Below, piece by piece: positions 10,201 through 22,600 of a stretch of DNA of 42,296 bases. Below the pieces are notes generated by a model, which was given only the letters and a program-made list of their open reading frames with translations, did not search any database and was not told where the DNA came from. This DNA is from Saccoglossus kowalevskii (taxonomy: Eukaryota > Hemichordata > Enteropneusta > Harrimaniidae), in assembly GCF_000003605.2 (NCBI RefSeq), contig NW_003105124.1, positions 14,966 to 57,261 on the forward strand, written 5' to 3'. Numbering within the stretch: the first letter of the stretch is position 1; every line of letters begins with the position of its first letter. Both the position numbers and the translations under genes were made by a program.

Positions 10201-12288
10201 AATCGCTTTTTAATGAAATATGAAAGATGCACACTAGTAATTAAATTATTCTAATCAAACTAGTTATGTCTTGAATAAATCATTTTCATAATTAATTACA
10301 GCATGATCACCAGAGATCAGTGTTTATTGGTAATCTGCCTTACAAAATTGATGAAGAAATTGTTAGACAACATTTCATGCAATGCGGTAATGTGATATCG
10401 GTACGACTGGTCAGAGATGGTAAAACTGGTATTGGTAAAGGATTTGGTTATGTTTTGTTTAAGGTATGTGTTCATAATTTGTGCAAATATTACAAAGAAC
10501 CAGAATAATAAGTTTTATGAGTCTGGTTTATTTGCATGTTGTGTACACATTGTTATATTCCTGTACTTGGACATGTACAGTGAAAGGCAAAGACTCTAAT
10601 GTACCTTAGTGTATAAAAATATTCATACAAATTTGTAAATACATATTTATCAGTTTTATTCAAATTTATATATTTAATAGTGATTGGCTCAAGGAGCTCA
10701 ACGATGTCTATTTCCATAATGCACACACTTGCATGCCTTCACGTGTCATAGCAACGGCCACTGCCCACTTATCAAATATAAATTTATTCTGTCTAATCTG
10801 GACATTGTATGATGTATGATGACATTCCATTCATCCCACACTCAATGATACAGATCTTTTGAATCAGAAATAACATATAATAAGATATCAGAACACTGTG
10901 GTCTTTTAACATATGTGGGGTTATGACTTATTTTTATGAGTGATGTTATAAGGTTATTTTGCAACTATATTTACAAAGCAAATCAAAGTAAGCCACCATT
11001 TTGAATGTTGTATTCTGGGTAGAATTAATTGACAAAAACAGATTGATGTGTGCTTTATATGACTGACTTACAGGACATAAGTAGTGTGGAATTTGCTCTC
11101 AAGTTCAATGATAAACCACTTTTTGGAAGAAAAGTGAGAATCAAGAGGTCGTTCGAGAAAGAAAAAAATAAAGTATCCTTTTATAATTTTCTTTTCAGTC
11201 TTAGTATTAGATCTTTGAGAGGTAGGGATATCGTCTATCAACTGTTATTATTTAGTGAGTTCAAATGAAACTTTTGTCACAAAATCTGTTCACTTCTATA
11301 CATCATTAACAATTTAAAAAAGAAAAGTTGATTCTATGTTCTACTGATCAGTTCTATACACTCATAGTAGGAGTTGCCAGTGAGGGGCAAATAATATAAA
11401 GAATTATATAAAGTTATATGTTATGAAGTATCATCATCATGGCATTTATTTAATTTCACAATTTTGATGTTTTGACCAATGAACTTGGCAGGGAAACATT
11501 GAGTTCTATTGACATGTTCATATAGATTTAATTAAGCGGATTTTAATTATATGTAAAAATTAAAAAAAAAGTGAATAATTAATGTTTTTACAGTATGGAG
11601 TATACAATTATCTCTATTTTTTCAATAAGCTAACTGTTACAGTAACATTATACACAGATCAGTCACTTTGTGGATTAGATTGACAGGTGTATAAAGATGC
11701 ATTTTATAAAGCGAATCCAACGGGTCTTTGAGGCTTACTTTCAATAATGACATTATGATAGGAAGATGGTTCGCAACATGGAATATAGTTTCTGTGGCAA
11801 GATTCCACTACATGTCAGGACTCATACTTCACACATTAAAAACAAAGTCATGAGAGGCAACAGTAACAATAATGATAGTGAGTTCATGAATCCTACACTA
11901 CGCCATGATTTCCAAAATATCAAAGGTACTGACAATATTGACAGGGACTATGTCATTTTATAATTATTTGTTAAAGGTGAATTATCCTTAACCTGTTCTT
12001 CAACAGCCAGGTAATATAACTGGTGGTAAGCGCTCAACACAACAGTCTAACAAAATCACTGGTGTCAAACTCAGGTTACTACAGGCAGAACAAAGAAAGT
12101 CTGGAAAAATTATTGGGGGCAAACACAGGATACAGCAGACTGATCAGAGCAATCAAAGACATGAACAGCAGACTGATCAGAGCAATCAAAGACATGAACA
12201 GCAGACTGGAAGAAAACCAGTCTACAAAGGAGCAAAGGCCAAACAAAGAAAACCCAAGAAAACTAAAAAGAAATTGAAAAGACAATAA
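4208..12288 (+). CDS. RBM34: RBM34, two-RRM nucleolar RNA-binding protein (5' exon not found)
   Basis: Ten coding exons: 4208-4439, 6231-6355, 6957-7143, 7275-7334, 8102-8145, 9207-9290, 9899-9959, 10302-10463, 11074-11172, 12007-12288. All junction phases agree and give 445 residues after the split first codon; human RBM34 is about 430. The N-terminal third is lysine-rich and disordered. RRM1 (about 170-262) has RNP2 VFIGNL and RNP1-like NAYVVY, and is spread over five exons. RRM2 (about 269-346) has VFIGNL and KGFGYVLF. The tail is basic, ending KKTKKKLKRQ. RBM34 is the animal relative of yeast Nop12, a nucleolar protein of large-subunit rRNA maturation. The first visible exon enters in phase 2, so a short upstream exon with the start codon is missing. 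It is probably between 3.65 and 4.1 kb, but no ATG with a matching donor could be fixed. Confidence 0.93.
4640..4900. repeat. Degenerate minisatellite in RBM34 intron
   Basis: About a dozen diverged copies of a unit near 18-22 bases, clearest as TTATTGGTCTATTTTGG near 4650-4710. They decay to the right into TAACTGGTCTGTTTCAG and AACTGATCAGTTTGG forms. Confidence 0.6.
5213..5850. repeat. Direct tandem duplication of about 310 bp in RBM34 intron
   Basis: Two near-identical copies lie head-to-tail, about 5213-5525 and 5526-5850. The GATCAA word at 5227 recurs at 5533, an offset of 306. The second copy has roughly 15 extra bases near 5590. Only scattered substitutions separate the copies, so the duplication is recent. 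No ORF is shared. Confidence 0.85.
7764..7982. mobile_element. piggyBac-type MITE, copy 1
   Basis: The element is bounded by TTAA on both sides (7764-7767 and 7979-7982). It begins CCTTCTTCACCGCCAG and ends CTGGTGGTGAAAAGG, an imperfect terminal inverted repeat. The TTAA target duplication and CCTT terminus are the marks of piggyBac-family ends. The interior of about 190 bp is non-coding. A second copy lies at 39499-39712. It sits in an RBM34 intron. Confidence 0.7.
8360..8830. repeat. Dispersed repeat with internal duplication and terminal foldback
   Basis: The segment opens with a foldback, GCTCCGCT then AGCGGGGC 11 bases later, followed by GTCTGTCGTCGTCCG. A block with GATATCTTCAATTCT, then GAATATTTTTGTAA and TTCTTGTT, follows twice (about 8515-8600 and 8660-8750) and a third, shorter version starts near 8795. 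A related block is at 33935-34010. It looks like a mobile or satellite-like family; class unknown. Confidence 0.55.
11173..12006 (+). other. RBM34: U12-type (minor spliceosome) intron in RBM34
   Basis: The intron starts GTATCCTTTT, an exact match to the U12 donor consensus RTATCCTTT. It ends with TCCTTAAC at 11986-11993, the U12 branch-site consensus, 13 bases before the terminal AG. The weak pyrimidine run between the branch site and AG also fits. The join is phase 0 between SFEKEKNK and the PGNITGGK tail. The other introns of this gene have ordinary U2-type donors. An unrelated ORF inside the intron (11766-11963) shows no match to the protein. Confidence 0.85.
12133..12198 (+). repeat. 33-bp coding tandem duplication in the RBM34 tail
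   Basis: Two identical 33-base units (12133-12165 and 12166-12198) encode QQTDQSNQRHE twice. A partial third start (QQTG) follows. The repeat keeps the frame and lengthens the basic C-terminal tail. Confidence 0.9.
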
Positions 12289-12318
12289 TTTTATTTTTGT
12301 TGAACATATTATTCATTT

Positions 12319-12324
12319 AATAAA
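12319..12324 (+). terminator. RBM34 polyadenylation signal
   Basis: AATAAA lies 31 bases after the RBM34 stop codon, implying a very short 3' UTR. Confidence 0.65.
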
Positions 12325-12905
12325 ATTGACATAATTCTATATATTTATAGTTTGATATTTCAATCAGATTGTTGATATTTAGTAATGGTCACCATGGTGA
12401 TACTATCATGGTCACAATATTCCTTCATTGCCATAGATCTGCAAATTCATGCAACGCAATGTTACAGCATCCCCTAGAGGTGGTGGGCAGAAATTATTTT
12501 TTAAACAAATGAGACAGGACAAGTTGCTAGTCACCTTTTATGGGACCAAATTAAGGTGTTCTTTGCATTCAACTCTTTAAATAGAGGCAAAAATGTAGCA
12601 CAATTATTCAAAAATATTGCACATTTCCATAGGAATCTGTTATTTCATTCATATAAAATATTACTTCATATAAAATATTTACGAGCACAATATAGAACCG
12701 CGTGTCGTCATCTTAAAGTACATGATTTTTGTCACCATTTTTCAGATTCGTTTAGAGGGGTTGTATTTTCAATAAGATTGAGACAACAGGAGATACCAAA
12801 CCTTGGGGCTATCTACTGCCTTACAATATTTAAAGCCACACAGGGATCTGTCTGACCTTGTCTGACCTGACAACACATATTCCTAATAGTCCCTTACGAC
12901 CTTGT

Positions 12906-13001
12906 GGCTCACGAGAATGAGTCAATGGTCACGTTTCACCACCACAATGGCCAGGCTCACGAGAATGAGTCAGTGGTCACGTTTCACCATCACAATGGCC
13001 A
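12906..13001. repeat. 48-bp tandem duplication
   Basis: Two copies (12906-12953 and 12954-13001) start GGCTCACGAGAATGAGTCA and differ at a few bases. Each copy holds TGAGTCA, an AP-1-type word, which may be incidental. Confidence 0.85.
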
Positions 13002-13331
13002 GTTATGAACACCTCAGAAACGAGGGCTCCCTATATTGACCCAATTACACAAATCAACCAATTTCTGAACTCTGGGCCTAGAAAAATATGTTTCAACTAG
13101 TTGGTTTGTCTTGCTATCTATTTTGAGACATACCCCAGAAATGAATTCACAATGAAATAGTGTTAATCCATCAGTGCTTTTTAAACAAGGATACAATATT
13201 AATTACAGGTGTGAACAATTGAGGTAATTGCAGTATCAGGTTGAGGGCGCACTAACAATCCACGAGCTTACACAAATGTTTCAACTCAGATTTGTGAGGA
13301 GAGTACAATGTAAGCTCATTCTAGGTCTAAT

Positions 13332-13415
13332 ATACTTTATTTTTACTTGGAATTAATTTTCGCTGAAGGAATGATTGAGTGAAAATAAAATCCATCGTAT
13401 ATACCTTTGGTATAT
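13332..13415. repeat. Dispersed repeat, copy 1
   Basis: ACTTGGAATTAATTTTCGCT, then GGAATGATTGAGTGAAAATAA, recurs with about 80% identity by eye at 28554-28635. A fragment (GTGAAAATAAAATTCAT) repeats just downstream at 13440. Class unknown. Confidence 0.55.
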
Positions 13416-13419
13416 TTTA

Positions 13420-16000
13420 TATTCATCTTGCAAAAATTAGTGAAAATAAAATTCATACTTTCGCTAAAGTATTGTACAGTATGTTACGATGTATTATACT
13501 TGTATTGTTACATTGTACTTGAAATAAATAATGTATTTAATAGGCGCCAAATTAAACTGATCATGAATGCCGCTATACATTGTGTTTATGACTGCATTCA
13601 ACTGATGGAACTTGTACATCTGAAGTACAATCTATATTTGATGGAGGTGTTTGAATTAAATTCTACACTTGTGATCACAATACATGTGTTTCAGAGTTTC
13701 TATTATGCAAATATTTTCCGGTTTAGCAATATTCTCACTTGAAAACTGATTAAAAACATCACCCACAAAATCAACCATCCACGGACACCATCTGCAATGC
13801 TATTCAGAACAGGAGTACTATGAATATAGTGTACAACGATGTCAAACAATATTCACAATCATAATTTTAATTCTCAATTTATTCTGTGATTTTTACCACA
13901 CTGCACTCCTGGAGACAAGGGGTGCTGGCTTTCGGGATTGAAAGTGCCAGTCAAAACAAACATCACTAAGGATATTCATGAACATATATTGGAACATTCC
14001 AAGTGAAACTTATAGAAAGATGGCAGTTTTCAGGATTAGTTTATTTTGGCCCTCACAATGAAACCAGCCACTTCATAACAAGTTCAAGTTTTAACTCCAG
14101 GTTTGTCACCCCAATGTTGTTTAACTACATATGCGAAATATCTAGGTCTTCTTAATTACATTTTTCGTTGTGTTACAAAAGTCATTCTGAATCTTGCAGC
14201 ATGTTTTATATGGATACTTTTAAAGCGACAGACAGCCCGGATGGCAGTAGGGTAATAAATAATACCAAGAGACATCAATTACTAAGACAAGACTGAGTTT
14301 TAATACTCTCAGTATGTACGTAAAGAATAAATTACAACTTCTACATATTCGTACATGCTAGAAAAATTTAATTGCATTTACTAGATTTATGTATTATTTC
14401 TTCATTGTATATGCTCTAATTAATCTAAAAGAGCACCTATTTTGTTGACCAAAGCAAATCAAAGCAAATCTAATCTAATTTAAAAGATCATGCAAACCGA
14501 AAGATACAGTCATAGTACAATTTCTTTCAAAGCTGCATAATAATTCCATGAGTTCCCTATGAGTAGGCTGCATTTGAGCAGACATTGTTAGTGTATAAAT
14601 GGCAAGCATTAAAGCACGCATAGAACCAATAGAGGTAAAGATAATGCTGAGATAAATGGAATACCTTGAAGGTTAAATTATCACTCCTCTTTTGCCTCCA
14701 AGACGAAAAATATTACAACTGCAAAAGTTGGTGTTCAAGCAAAAACACCAAATTTGAATATGGTTAATATACAACTTGGTTTCATCGTAATAAAAACAAT
14801 TCCGAACTTCTCAAGTAAAATTTTCGATTAAAATGAATCTTTTCTTCAAAACATGATATACCATTTTTTGATTTACTCATCATAAAACTGTACAGTGAAC
14901 ATCAATATAACACAGATTATTGCTGTACACTATTAATCATGTTATACAAATAAAAAAAATCCAGTGAGCTTGGTTTCTTCTCTCTCCTCTGAACTGATTT
15001 AACATATCAATATTCTTAAATAACATCTTTCTTGTTAAATAAAAACTATAATTCTTGTTTTTATAACTTCACTTTTAAAAATGTATACAAAATATAATTT
15101 TAAATTGTCTTTGATGTGAAGTGTGGTCATGTGACTGATGCTATTGAGTAGTTGTACCAGGGTGTTGATATCAAGGTACAACGAGATGGATTTGTTTTTA
15201 ACAATGAGAGTATGACAAACAAAACAAGATGTAACATTGTAGTACACAGATGTGCATTCATTTTGGTCTGTACACTCAATAACACTAGTACATCAATGAC
15301 TGTGATTCCATAAGTCACAAGAGCATGTCTCGTTCCAACACAATGAACATTATTAGGGTACACGTTTGCATACATGTGATGACAATTCATTTAAAAAACA
15401 AATATACAGGAACATTGGAGTGTATTAAACAAGCACCATGTAAAGATGGGATTGGCAACATAATTTGTCTAAAAGCTGAATATATGAAATTGCATACAGG
15501 TATCCCACAACACTGCATTCCCAACCTTAGTCACTAATCAAAATATGCAGCTCGGCTACTCACATAAACTGTTAACATGTTAACACATTAAGCAACAACC
15601 AAATGTTACTTAATACATTACGGGCAGTATAAGGACATATGTGGTGTGATCCAAACAAAACCTTGAAATGTATACTCTTCACACCAACTTTTGTTATTAG
15701 TATGACCAAAAATTTTTAGTCTCTGAACTACCGGGTACTTCAGAATGGATACAAGCAACAGAAAATTTGAATGTGACATGTCTGAAACTCTGGCAATTAA
15801 CCCTGAGCAGAGGTGATGAGCTCGTGACCCATTGACTCTGCATGTACTTACAAAGCTTGCATGTCAAAATCCAGAAGTTATCCATTTATCAATTAATGCC
15901 TGAAAACATTAAAACAAGTTCATTGGAAAAGAGAATGTACTTGATGTGGGTTTTTTCAGCTATTATACAGTGCAGCTGTTTGAGATGAAATCTTTGCCCA
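13420..16000. other. Intergenic DNA, no gene seen
   Basis: Between the RBM34 end and the ARID4 stop there is no ORF with coding character on either strand. The right part is probably ARID4 3' UTR on the minus strand, but I found no obvious minus-strand AATAAA close to the stop. Small ORFs at 13407-13742 and 15127-15537 have leucine/isoleucine-rich or random composition and no recognisable domain. Confidence 0.5.
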
Positions 16001-16003
16001 AGC

Positions 16004-16044
16004 AATAAATAAATAGATATTTAAAAAAAAAAAAAAAAAAAAAA
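16004..16044 (+). repeat. AATAAA followed by a 22-base A tract
   Basis: Two overlapping AATAAA words (16004-16013) are followed about 10 bases later by an uninterrupted A tract (16023-16044). This is the layout of a reverse-transcribed poly(A) tail. No recognisable coding sequence precedes it, so it may be a SINE or UTR retrocopy tail, or simply an A-rich microsatellite. Confidence 0.35.
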
Positions 16045-16605
16045 GGAGTGGGTAACAGTAAATCTGGCCCTTATAATAATCTATAGTACAAAATTTCATT
16101 CATTTTTGAATAAAATCACTAAATGTATTGAGATTGCGAAACCAGCTCTCCCACAAGAGGGTGAAAAGTTTCAATGTTAATCAGTGAAGTTTTAACAAAT
16201 TTTGTGGAATTTTCAGCTTAATAAGCCAAATAAAAAAATCAGACAGGAACCATCCATCTCAAAGTAGTAATACTGAGAAATATATTTTACATAAAATCTT
16301 GAATTTAAAAATCAATAAAATTAGTATCAGTATATAAACATAACAAATTGCATCGATAATGGGGTTGCGAATGACATCATTTTTCCAATTGAATATAATC
16401 ACAACACCATTGTCACTCGACCAATTACTTCTTAGTTGACCATGATTTCATATTTTTTACAGTCACACATTATCCAGTATAACATATCAAAAATACTCTG
16501 GAGAGAAATGGCGCCTTGTGGGTGTAACCCACACAAATTTGATCTCGGTGATCATAAATTGTTTATATATATTAAAAATGTAAAAATCTATGTCATGGCT
16601 ATTTG

Positions 16606-19600
16606 CTACGAGATTTCCATCGCTGTGGCTACTTGTATGGCATGTTGAATTGCTGCTGCTTGAGCTGTAAGCAAAAAAAAAAAAAAATATTTTATATTTA
16701 AACAGCGTTATTTTTCTACTCTTGTTAGTTTTTTAACCCGAGACAAAAATGGCATACAGAGTGAAACTCCAAATTCAGGGATAACATTCGTTTGGTTACT
16801 TAGTAGTACATCATGTAATTTATGGATATTTTCATAGTCCAAATAGTTCTCAAATTGAACATGCATATTTTAATTTACACAGTACTTGAATAAATATAAA
16901 TATTCTCAAGTTTGATTCAGCAATTTGGCAAACCAAATTGCAAGATTGCCAACAGTAATCTCTACATCAAATATAGGTCTATTCAGTAAAAGTAACTTTC
17001 TCATGGTCAGTTTGAAGATTTATTGTTGATGCAGTTGCACTTATGATCAAGAGGTCATAGGCAACTAATTTCGGAGATAATATTATTAGTAAAAAGTAAT
17101 ATTTACATTTGTTTTTCGAACACAGAGCTGATACTTAACCACTTGGTATGAAATCTACATTGACAATGACAATGTGATCTATCCCTACCATAACCACAAA
17201 AAGAATTACAGAGATACCATGTGATCCAGCTGACAAAATCAACACATTCTTACCTTCTCTTTCTTTCCTCCTCAGCCTCTTCCTCCTCCTGTCTATACTA
17301 GCAACCTCTGCTTTTAAGGCCATATAGATTTTACGAAGTTCTGTCAATTGCTGCTGTATAAATGCTATTCTTTCCTCTGCACAGTTAATGTGAGTCAAAT
17401 CTATAAGAGACACAAGTGAAGATGTATTAGTTCATCTCATTGCGCCAACATTATTCACACATAACCATGCATATTTGGATGGAGGCTGTCAAACTGCCAT
17501 AATAGCGCAAATAAATTCCAACTTTCTGTAATTTTATCAAATTTCAATGTTAGCGTGGAAACAAACAAACTTGTTATGCTAATGCTTATAGACTTTGGCC
17601 AAAGATTCAAATTTTGATTAATATCTATTTGGAAAACGAGCAGAATTTACTAGAATGTTGATAACTCTTCCATAGGAAAAGTGGCTGAATTGCATATGAA
17701 AAAGTTATTTGAATAATCCATTTTTGTTTTGAAAAAAAAAGCTACAAGTAGTGGCCACAATGTATGAAATACACAGCTAAGAACACTACAAGATGTTTTC
17801 ACTACAATGTCTATCCTTGATAGTTAATTTAATTGCAACCTTATGAACAGTCACAAGATGTGCTTATCAATACACAAATGCATAAAAGTAGCCTTCTAAA
17901 ATAGGTTGGCCAAAACCACTCTCAAACTACATTTTGTATAACAAACTCTGGTGTATATGGTGAAATATAGCATACCTATAACAAAGTTCCATTTTGATGG
18001 CCTGGGTGACCTTGATCTTGGACTTCCTGGTTTGCCATTACCACTGGAACTTGATGAAGCAGATGTCGATGCTGCAGTTGGTGAACTTGGCCGAGCTGGG
18101 AAATTACTTAATGTACTTTGAGTTGGAACAGCCTCATCACTATCACTGCTATTTTGTGGCTTGTCTCTAGTGCTATCTCGCCGTGTTCGACCACTTCCTG
18201 CACGTTTGCGACTATGTCGCCGCCTTTTTGCTGGAGAACAGTCGTCTGTTTCTCTGTGCCTCTTTCGTGTTGGAGCTTCAGCTTCATTACTGCTGTTACT
18301 TTCTATGTTAGCAACATTGCCATTGCTGCCACCCCCACCATTCTGGCTTGATATAGAACTGCCACTTGAATTAAGAGTTGGTGACTCCACCCGACTAGTC
18401 ACGACTGTAACTTGAGCTGATGATTGGTGCTGTGATTGGTGCTGTGATGTACCTCCCACTTCTATGCTTGAATCACTGTCACTTTTATGCTCTTCATGTA
18501 CTTTGGAAGGTTCTTGCTCTGGCTGTGGTTGGGCTTCTTGTTGTTTATTACTTGTTATGACTATTTCATCAACCATGGCTGATACAGGCGATTGTTCAGG
18601 TGTTGATGGTGGAGTATTAAGTAGTGATTTTGTATTATCACTTTCTTCAGTTTTAAGTTCTTCAGTATTTACACTAACACTTGCTATTGGAGAAGGTTCC
18701 TTCTCTGTCACTTCACTTTTATCTGTTGTCTTCTCTTCCTGAGTCTTTGTTGTTATTGGCGTCACGTCTTTGACAACTGTATCACTACTACTACTCCTAT
18801 CAATTTCTCTTTCTCCAACTCTGCATTCTTTTTCTTCTTTTTCATCCTTTTGTTCTATTTTTTTCATTTCAACTTGACAGTCTGGGAGTTCTTTTTCTTC
18901 TTCCTTCTCATACTCAATTGTATCTTTGGGCTCACACTTCATTTCTTGTTTCTTCTCTTCTGCTTTCTTTGCTCTACTTTTCCGAACCTTCTTCTTTTCT
19001 GCCTTTTCCGGAATATCCTTCTCCTTTGTGTCCACGGAATCCTTTTCCTGTTTTTCCATGGTCTCTGCTTTACTTTCTTCCACAAACTCGTTTGTGAAGT
19101 CTAACTCCCTACTGGTTGATTCCTTATCCTTTTTAGCCTCACTACTTTTTTTGGAGTTTTCTTTCTTTTCTGCAGTATCATGTTTTTCTCTCTTGTTCCT
19201 TCCTTCCAATGATTGCTTTTTTTCTTTTCGTGCCCTTATTTTACCAGTGCTCTCTTTCTTATCTTCTTTAGCTTTGGATTCTGATTTTGCTTTTACTTCA
19301 GTAACTGATTCCTGTACTTTGTCCTTTTTACTTGGTTCAGGTGTTGGAGACTTTTCTTTCTTGGCAAGCATAGCTTCTTTTCTATCTCGTCTCCTTTCTT
19401 CTTGTTTAATCATCTTTTCAGATTCTTCATCTTTAATACTTTCTGCTTCCACATGTTTTTTCTCCTCCAGTTCTTTGTCTTTTGACACTTTAGCAGCTTT
19501 TTCTTTTTGTGATTTACTAATTTTCTCTTTTACTGGTTTCAAAACTGGCTTTTCTTCTGGCTCACTTTCTGATTCTAGAAGGAAAAACAGTAATGAGAAA

Positions 19601-22600
19601 AACTAAGTGCCCAAAACGCCATTGTAATTCAATGTCTATTTGGAAAATTTACAAATGCAAGCACATTTATTGGCATTGTTTTTGAGAAAAACTAAACTGA
19701 CAATGAGACTCTACTACTTCCTGTTATTCTGCAATCAGAATATGCTTTGGTACAAAAACATTAGCCAACAGTATCGCCTTTGACTTGGTAGTTCAAATTT
19801 GAATACTGTGTTGCACCGACACAATTATTTGAGAATTCCTGAAGGCATCTTGGTAATACAAAGTGGAAATGAATTATCAATATCAAAGTTTGATCTGTTG
19901 GAACTGATTTTGACAACAACAAATAATTTAAAAAAAACAATTTTGAAATGTAAACTGAATATGGAATGAGGTATTTATGGCACTTCACTATTGCTAGTAG
20001 TTTAGCACAGTTACCATAGTCACATTCACAACATCTTCACAGCAACCGATATCCAAGGTGTATTATATAAAACCAACAAGTTAAAATAATACATGGAACA
20101 ACTTGACTTCTTTGTTAATTTAGGTCTTTGTATATTACCAGGACCTGGATTTGTTTCAGTATCACCACTATAATTCCCCTCAAAATGTAGCCCTGACACC
20201 ACTCTACAGTTTCCACAGGGAATGGTAATGGTACAACCCATCTGTCACTGATTCAGATCAAGGCATGACCAGGTCATGACATCACTAAAAACCATAGCAT
20301 TACCATCTAAGCTAATTATTTATTCTGAGCATGGATGAAAATCATGAGAAAGACCCATTCAGGATTTTTAGATCTGGAAAAAAAAAATATGTGCATATTC
20401 GACAGACTTGTTCATCAACCTGCTATGTTTCATTGATATCTGCGCCTGAAACAGGGACTAATTACCTGCCAAACAATTACCAAGACAATCAAATTCAGGG
20501 CATTTTCAAGGGGATAGACACTTAGCTGTGTGGCACTGAACATAGAAATGCCCTAAAAACAGGGATGAACACTTAGCAGAGCATGGGCACTGGGTCAAAC
20601 CAATGTAAAAGTACATGGAGCTGGCAGAATAAGGGTTAATTTGGTCATGGATGTAGGTATTCACAGTTTCCATCAAATCCCACATTGTACTTACCACTAC
20701 TCTCCATACTTTGTTTGCATTCTATTGGACCTGAACTTCTCCTTGTTCTTGTTTTAGCTGAATTGAAAGGAAACTATTTGTAAGAACATGTAAATTAACA
20801 ATTCAGTAAAACAATCCAAAAAATAGAAGGCATAGCACAATCTATGCTTGAAAACCAGCTGAGTGTACCCTTTCGTTACCAACCCCTGTGTGTAAAGTAG
20901 AAAACATTTCCAATTCATTATCTATCAAATAAATTGCATACTATTTATTCAATGATGAAGAAATATAAGATGTCGATCTAAAAACTCAGTATTTCGGAAG
21001 CTAACACTCAGTAATTTACATAAGCATACGAGGTACTAATGAAGGAAATACACTGAAACAAATATTAACTACACTTTGGTAGTGTACTTATATGCTACCC
21101 TTTTGCAAGTGACAAAATACACACAAAATTTGTAGGTGTTCATCAGTAGATCTATTATTGAATATACATGGCTATAAGTTTGTAATCCAAGAAGGTTGTG
21201 TCTTTTGAATTTATCAGCTACAGTTATGGAAGGGGAATATAAGAAAACATGAGCAAAATGTTGTTCTCCTTCATTTAGTTTTGTGCAATTTTTTGTTTCC
21301 TTGATCAATTAGCAGTATTTTTTTTCACACTGTACTTCAGGCTTACAGATATTTTTTAATAATTGATTGTAATAATAATTAATATTTTTATCTTGTGCAA
21401 ATTATTTTTTGAACCAATTCTGCCACTGCCCCAAGTCAACCCCTAAGCACATGGTTGTCTATTTAGGTGACACCACATCTGAGGGTTTTGTTTCAAAACT
21501 AATCACGTCAATGTTTATTAATTCGCTACTAACTATTAAACTAAAGAAAGAAACTTCAGTATATGAATATTTGATACAAGATTTTTGTTTGATGTTCTAT
21601 TGTAATGACTGTAAATCAATTTGAATTAGGGAGAGTGATTGATCAAATGATTGATTTTAAATGGATCCAATATCATTGTGTAAATGCCACTCTGTCAAAA
21701 AATGTAAATGCGACAATACCAAAAAATGAGAACTATGTGTTTTCCACAGAAAAAAATTTCAGATTAGTGTACAAGTCTCGCGTTAAATACCTCTTATTGA
21801 TATAGTACGTTGGTTCTATTATTTATCAAAATTACAGGGTAGTGGCGACACTGCTCTATCACAGTCTGGGGAGAATGCAGTTCAACACTATAACTATTCT
21901 GATACTCACCTTCTAAGCCATTAACAAATGGGTTATCATTCAAACTATTTCTGTCAGATCGAGTAATTCGTGTTCTGCTAGGGACTGGCGATACTCTTCT
22001 GGGAACAGGTGATGTTCTTCTTGGGACAGGTGATGCCCTTTTGGGCACAGGTGATGCTCTTCTGGGAACAGGTGATGTTCTTCTTGGTACAGGTGATGCT
22101 CTTCTAGGTATGGGTGATGCTTTCCTAGGGGCAGGTGATGGTCGTCTTGCGGCAGGTGATGGTTTGCTGGGGACTGGTGAAGGTGATGACACAATAGGCG
22201 ACTTAGGTCTACCACTACCACCTTTTGGTGTAGATGGTTGACTTGTTTTTCCTGATGATGGTGGCCGACCACGCTTGGCTTTAACTTTCTCTTTTTCAAC
22301 ACTTTTAGTTTCTTTGTCCTTGACTTTTTCCTTCTCTTTTGATTTCTCTTTTGTTTTTTCTTTCTCCTTCCTGTCACTTGTCTTTTCTTTCTCCTTGATC
22401 TTCTCTTTCTCCGCCTCTTCCTTTACCAACACATCTTCTTCAACATCTTCTTTTTCCTGTTTTACCTTCACCAAACTCTTCTTCTTAGTTTTCTTTGATT
22501 CCAGTGATTTAACAAGCCTGTTTAAATTGACCCATTCATCATATCGCACATTCCAACCACTATAGTGTACATAGTACATCATATCACTTTCTTCTTCTTG

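Noticed and set aside
11766-11963. 65-codon ORF between the last two RBM34 exons
   Set aside because: It lies within the U12 intron, has no flanking splice sites in matching phase and no resemblance to RBM34.
18926-19606. Long plus-strand ORF rich in Ser, Phe and Leu
   Set aside because: It is the antisense shadow of the large ARID4 exon (17976-19574), whose K/E-rich codons read as F/S/L on the other strand.
21940-22377. Histidine- and proline-rich minus-strand frame, and a plus-strand Gly-Asp repeat frame at 22041-22241
   Set aside because: Both are alternative readings of the 21-bp coding minisatellite in ARID4. Phase-consistent splicing and chromo-barrel homology fix the other frame.
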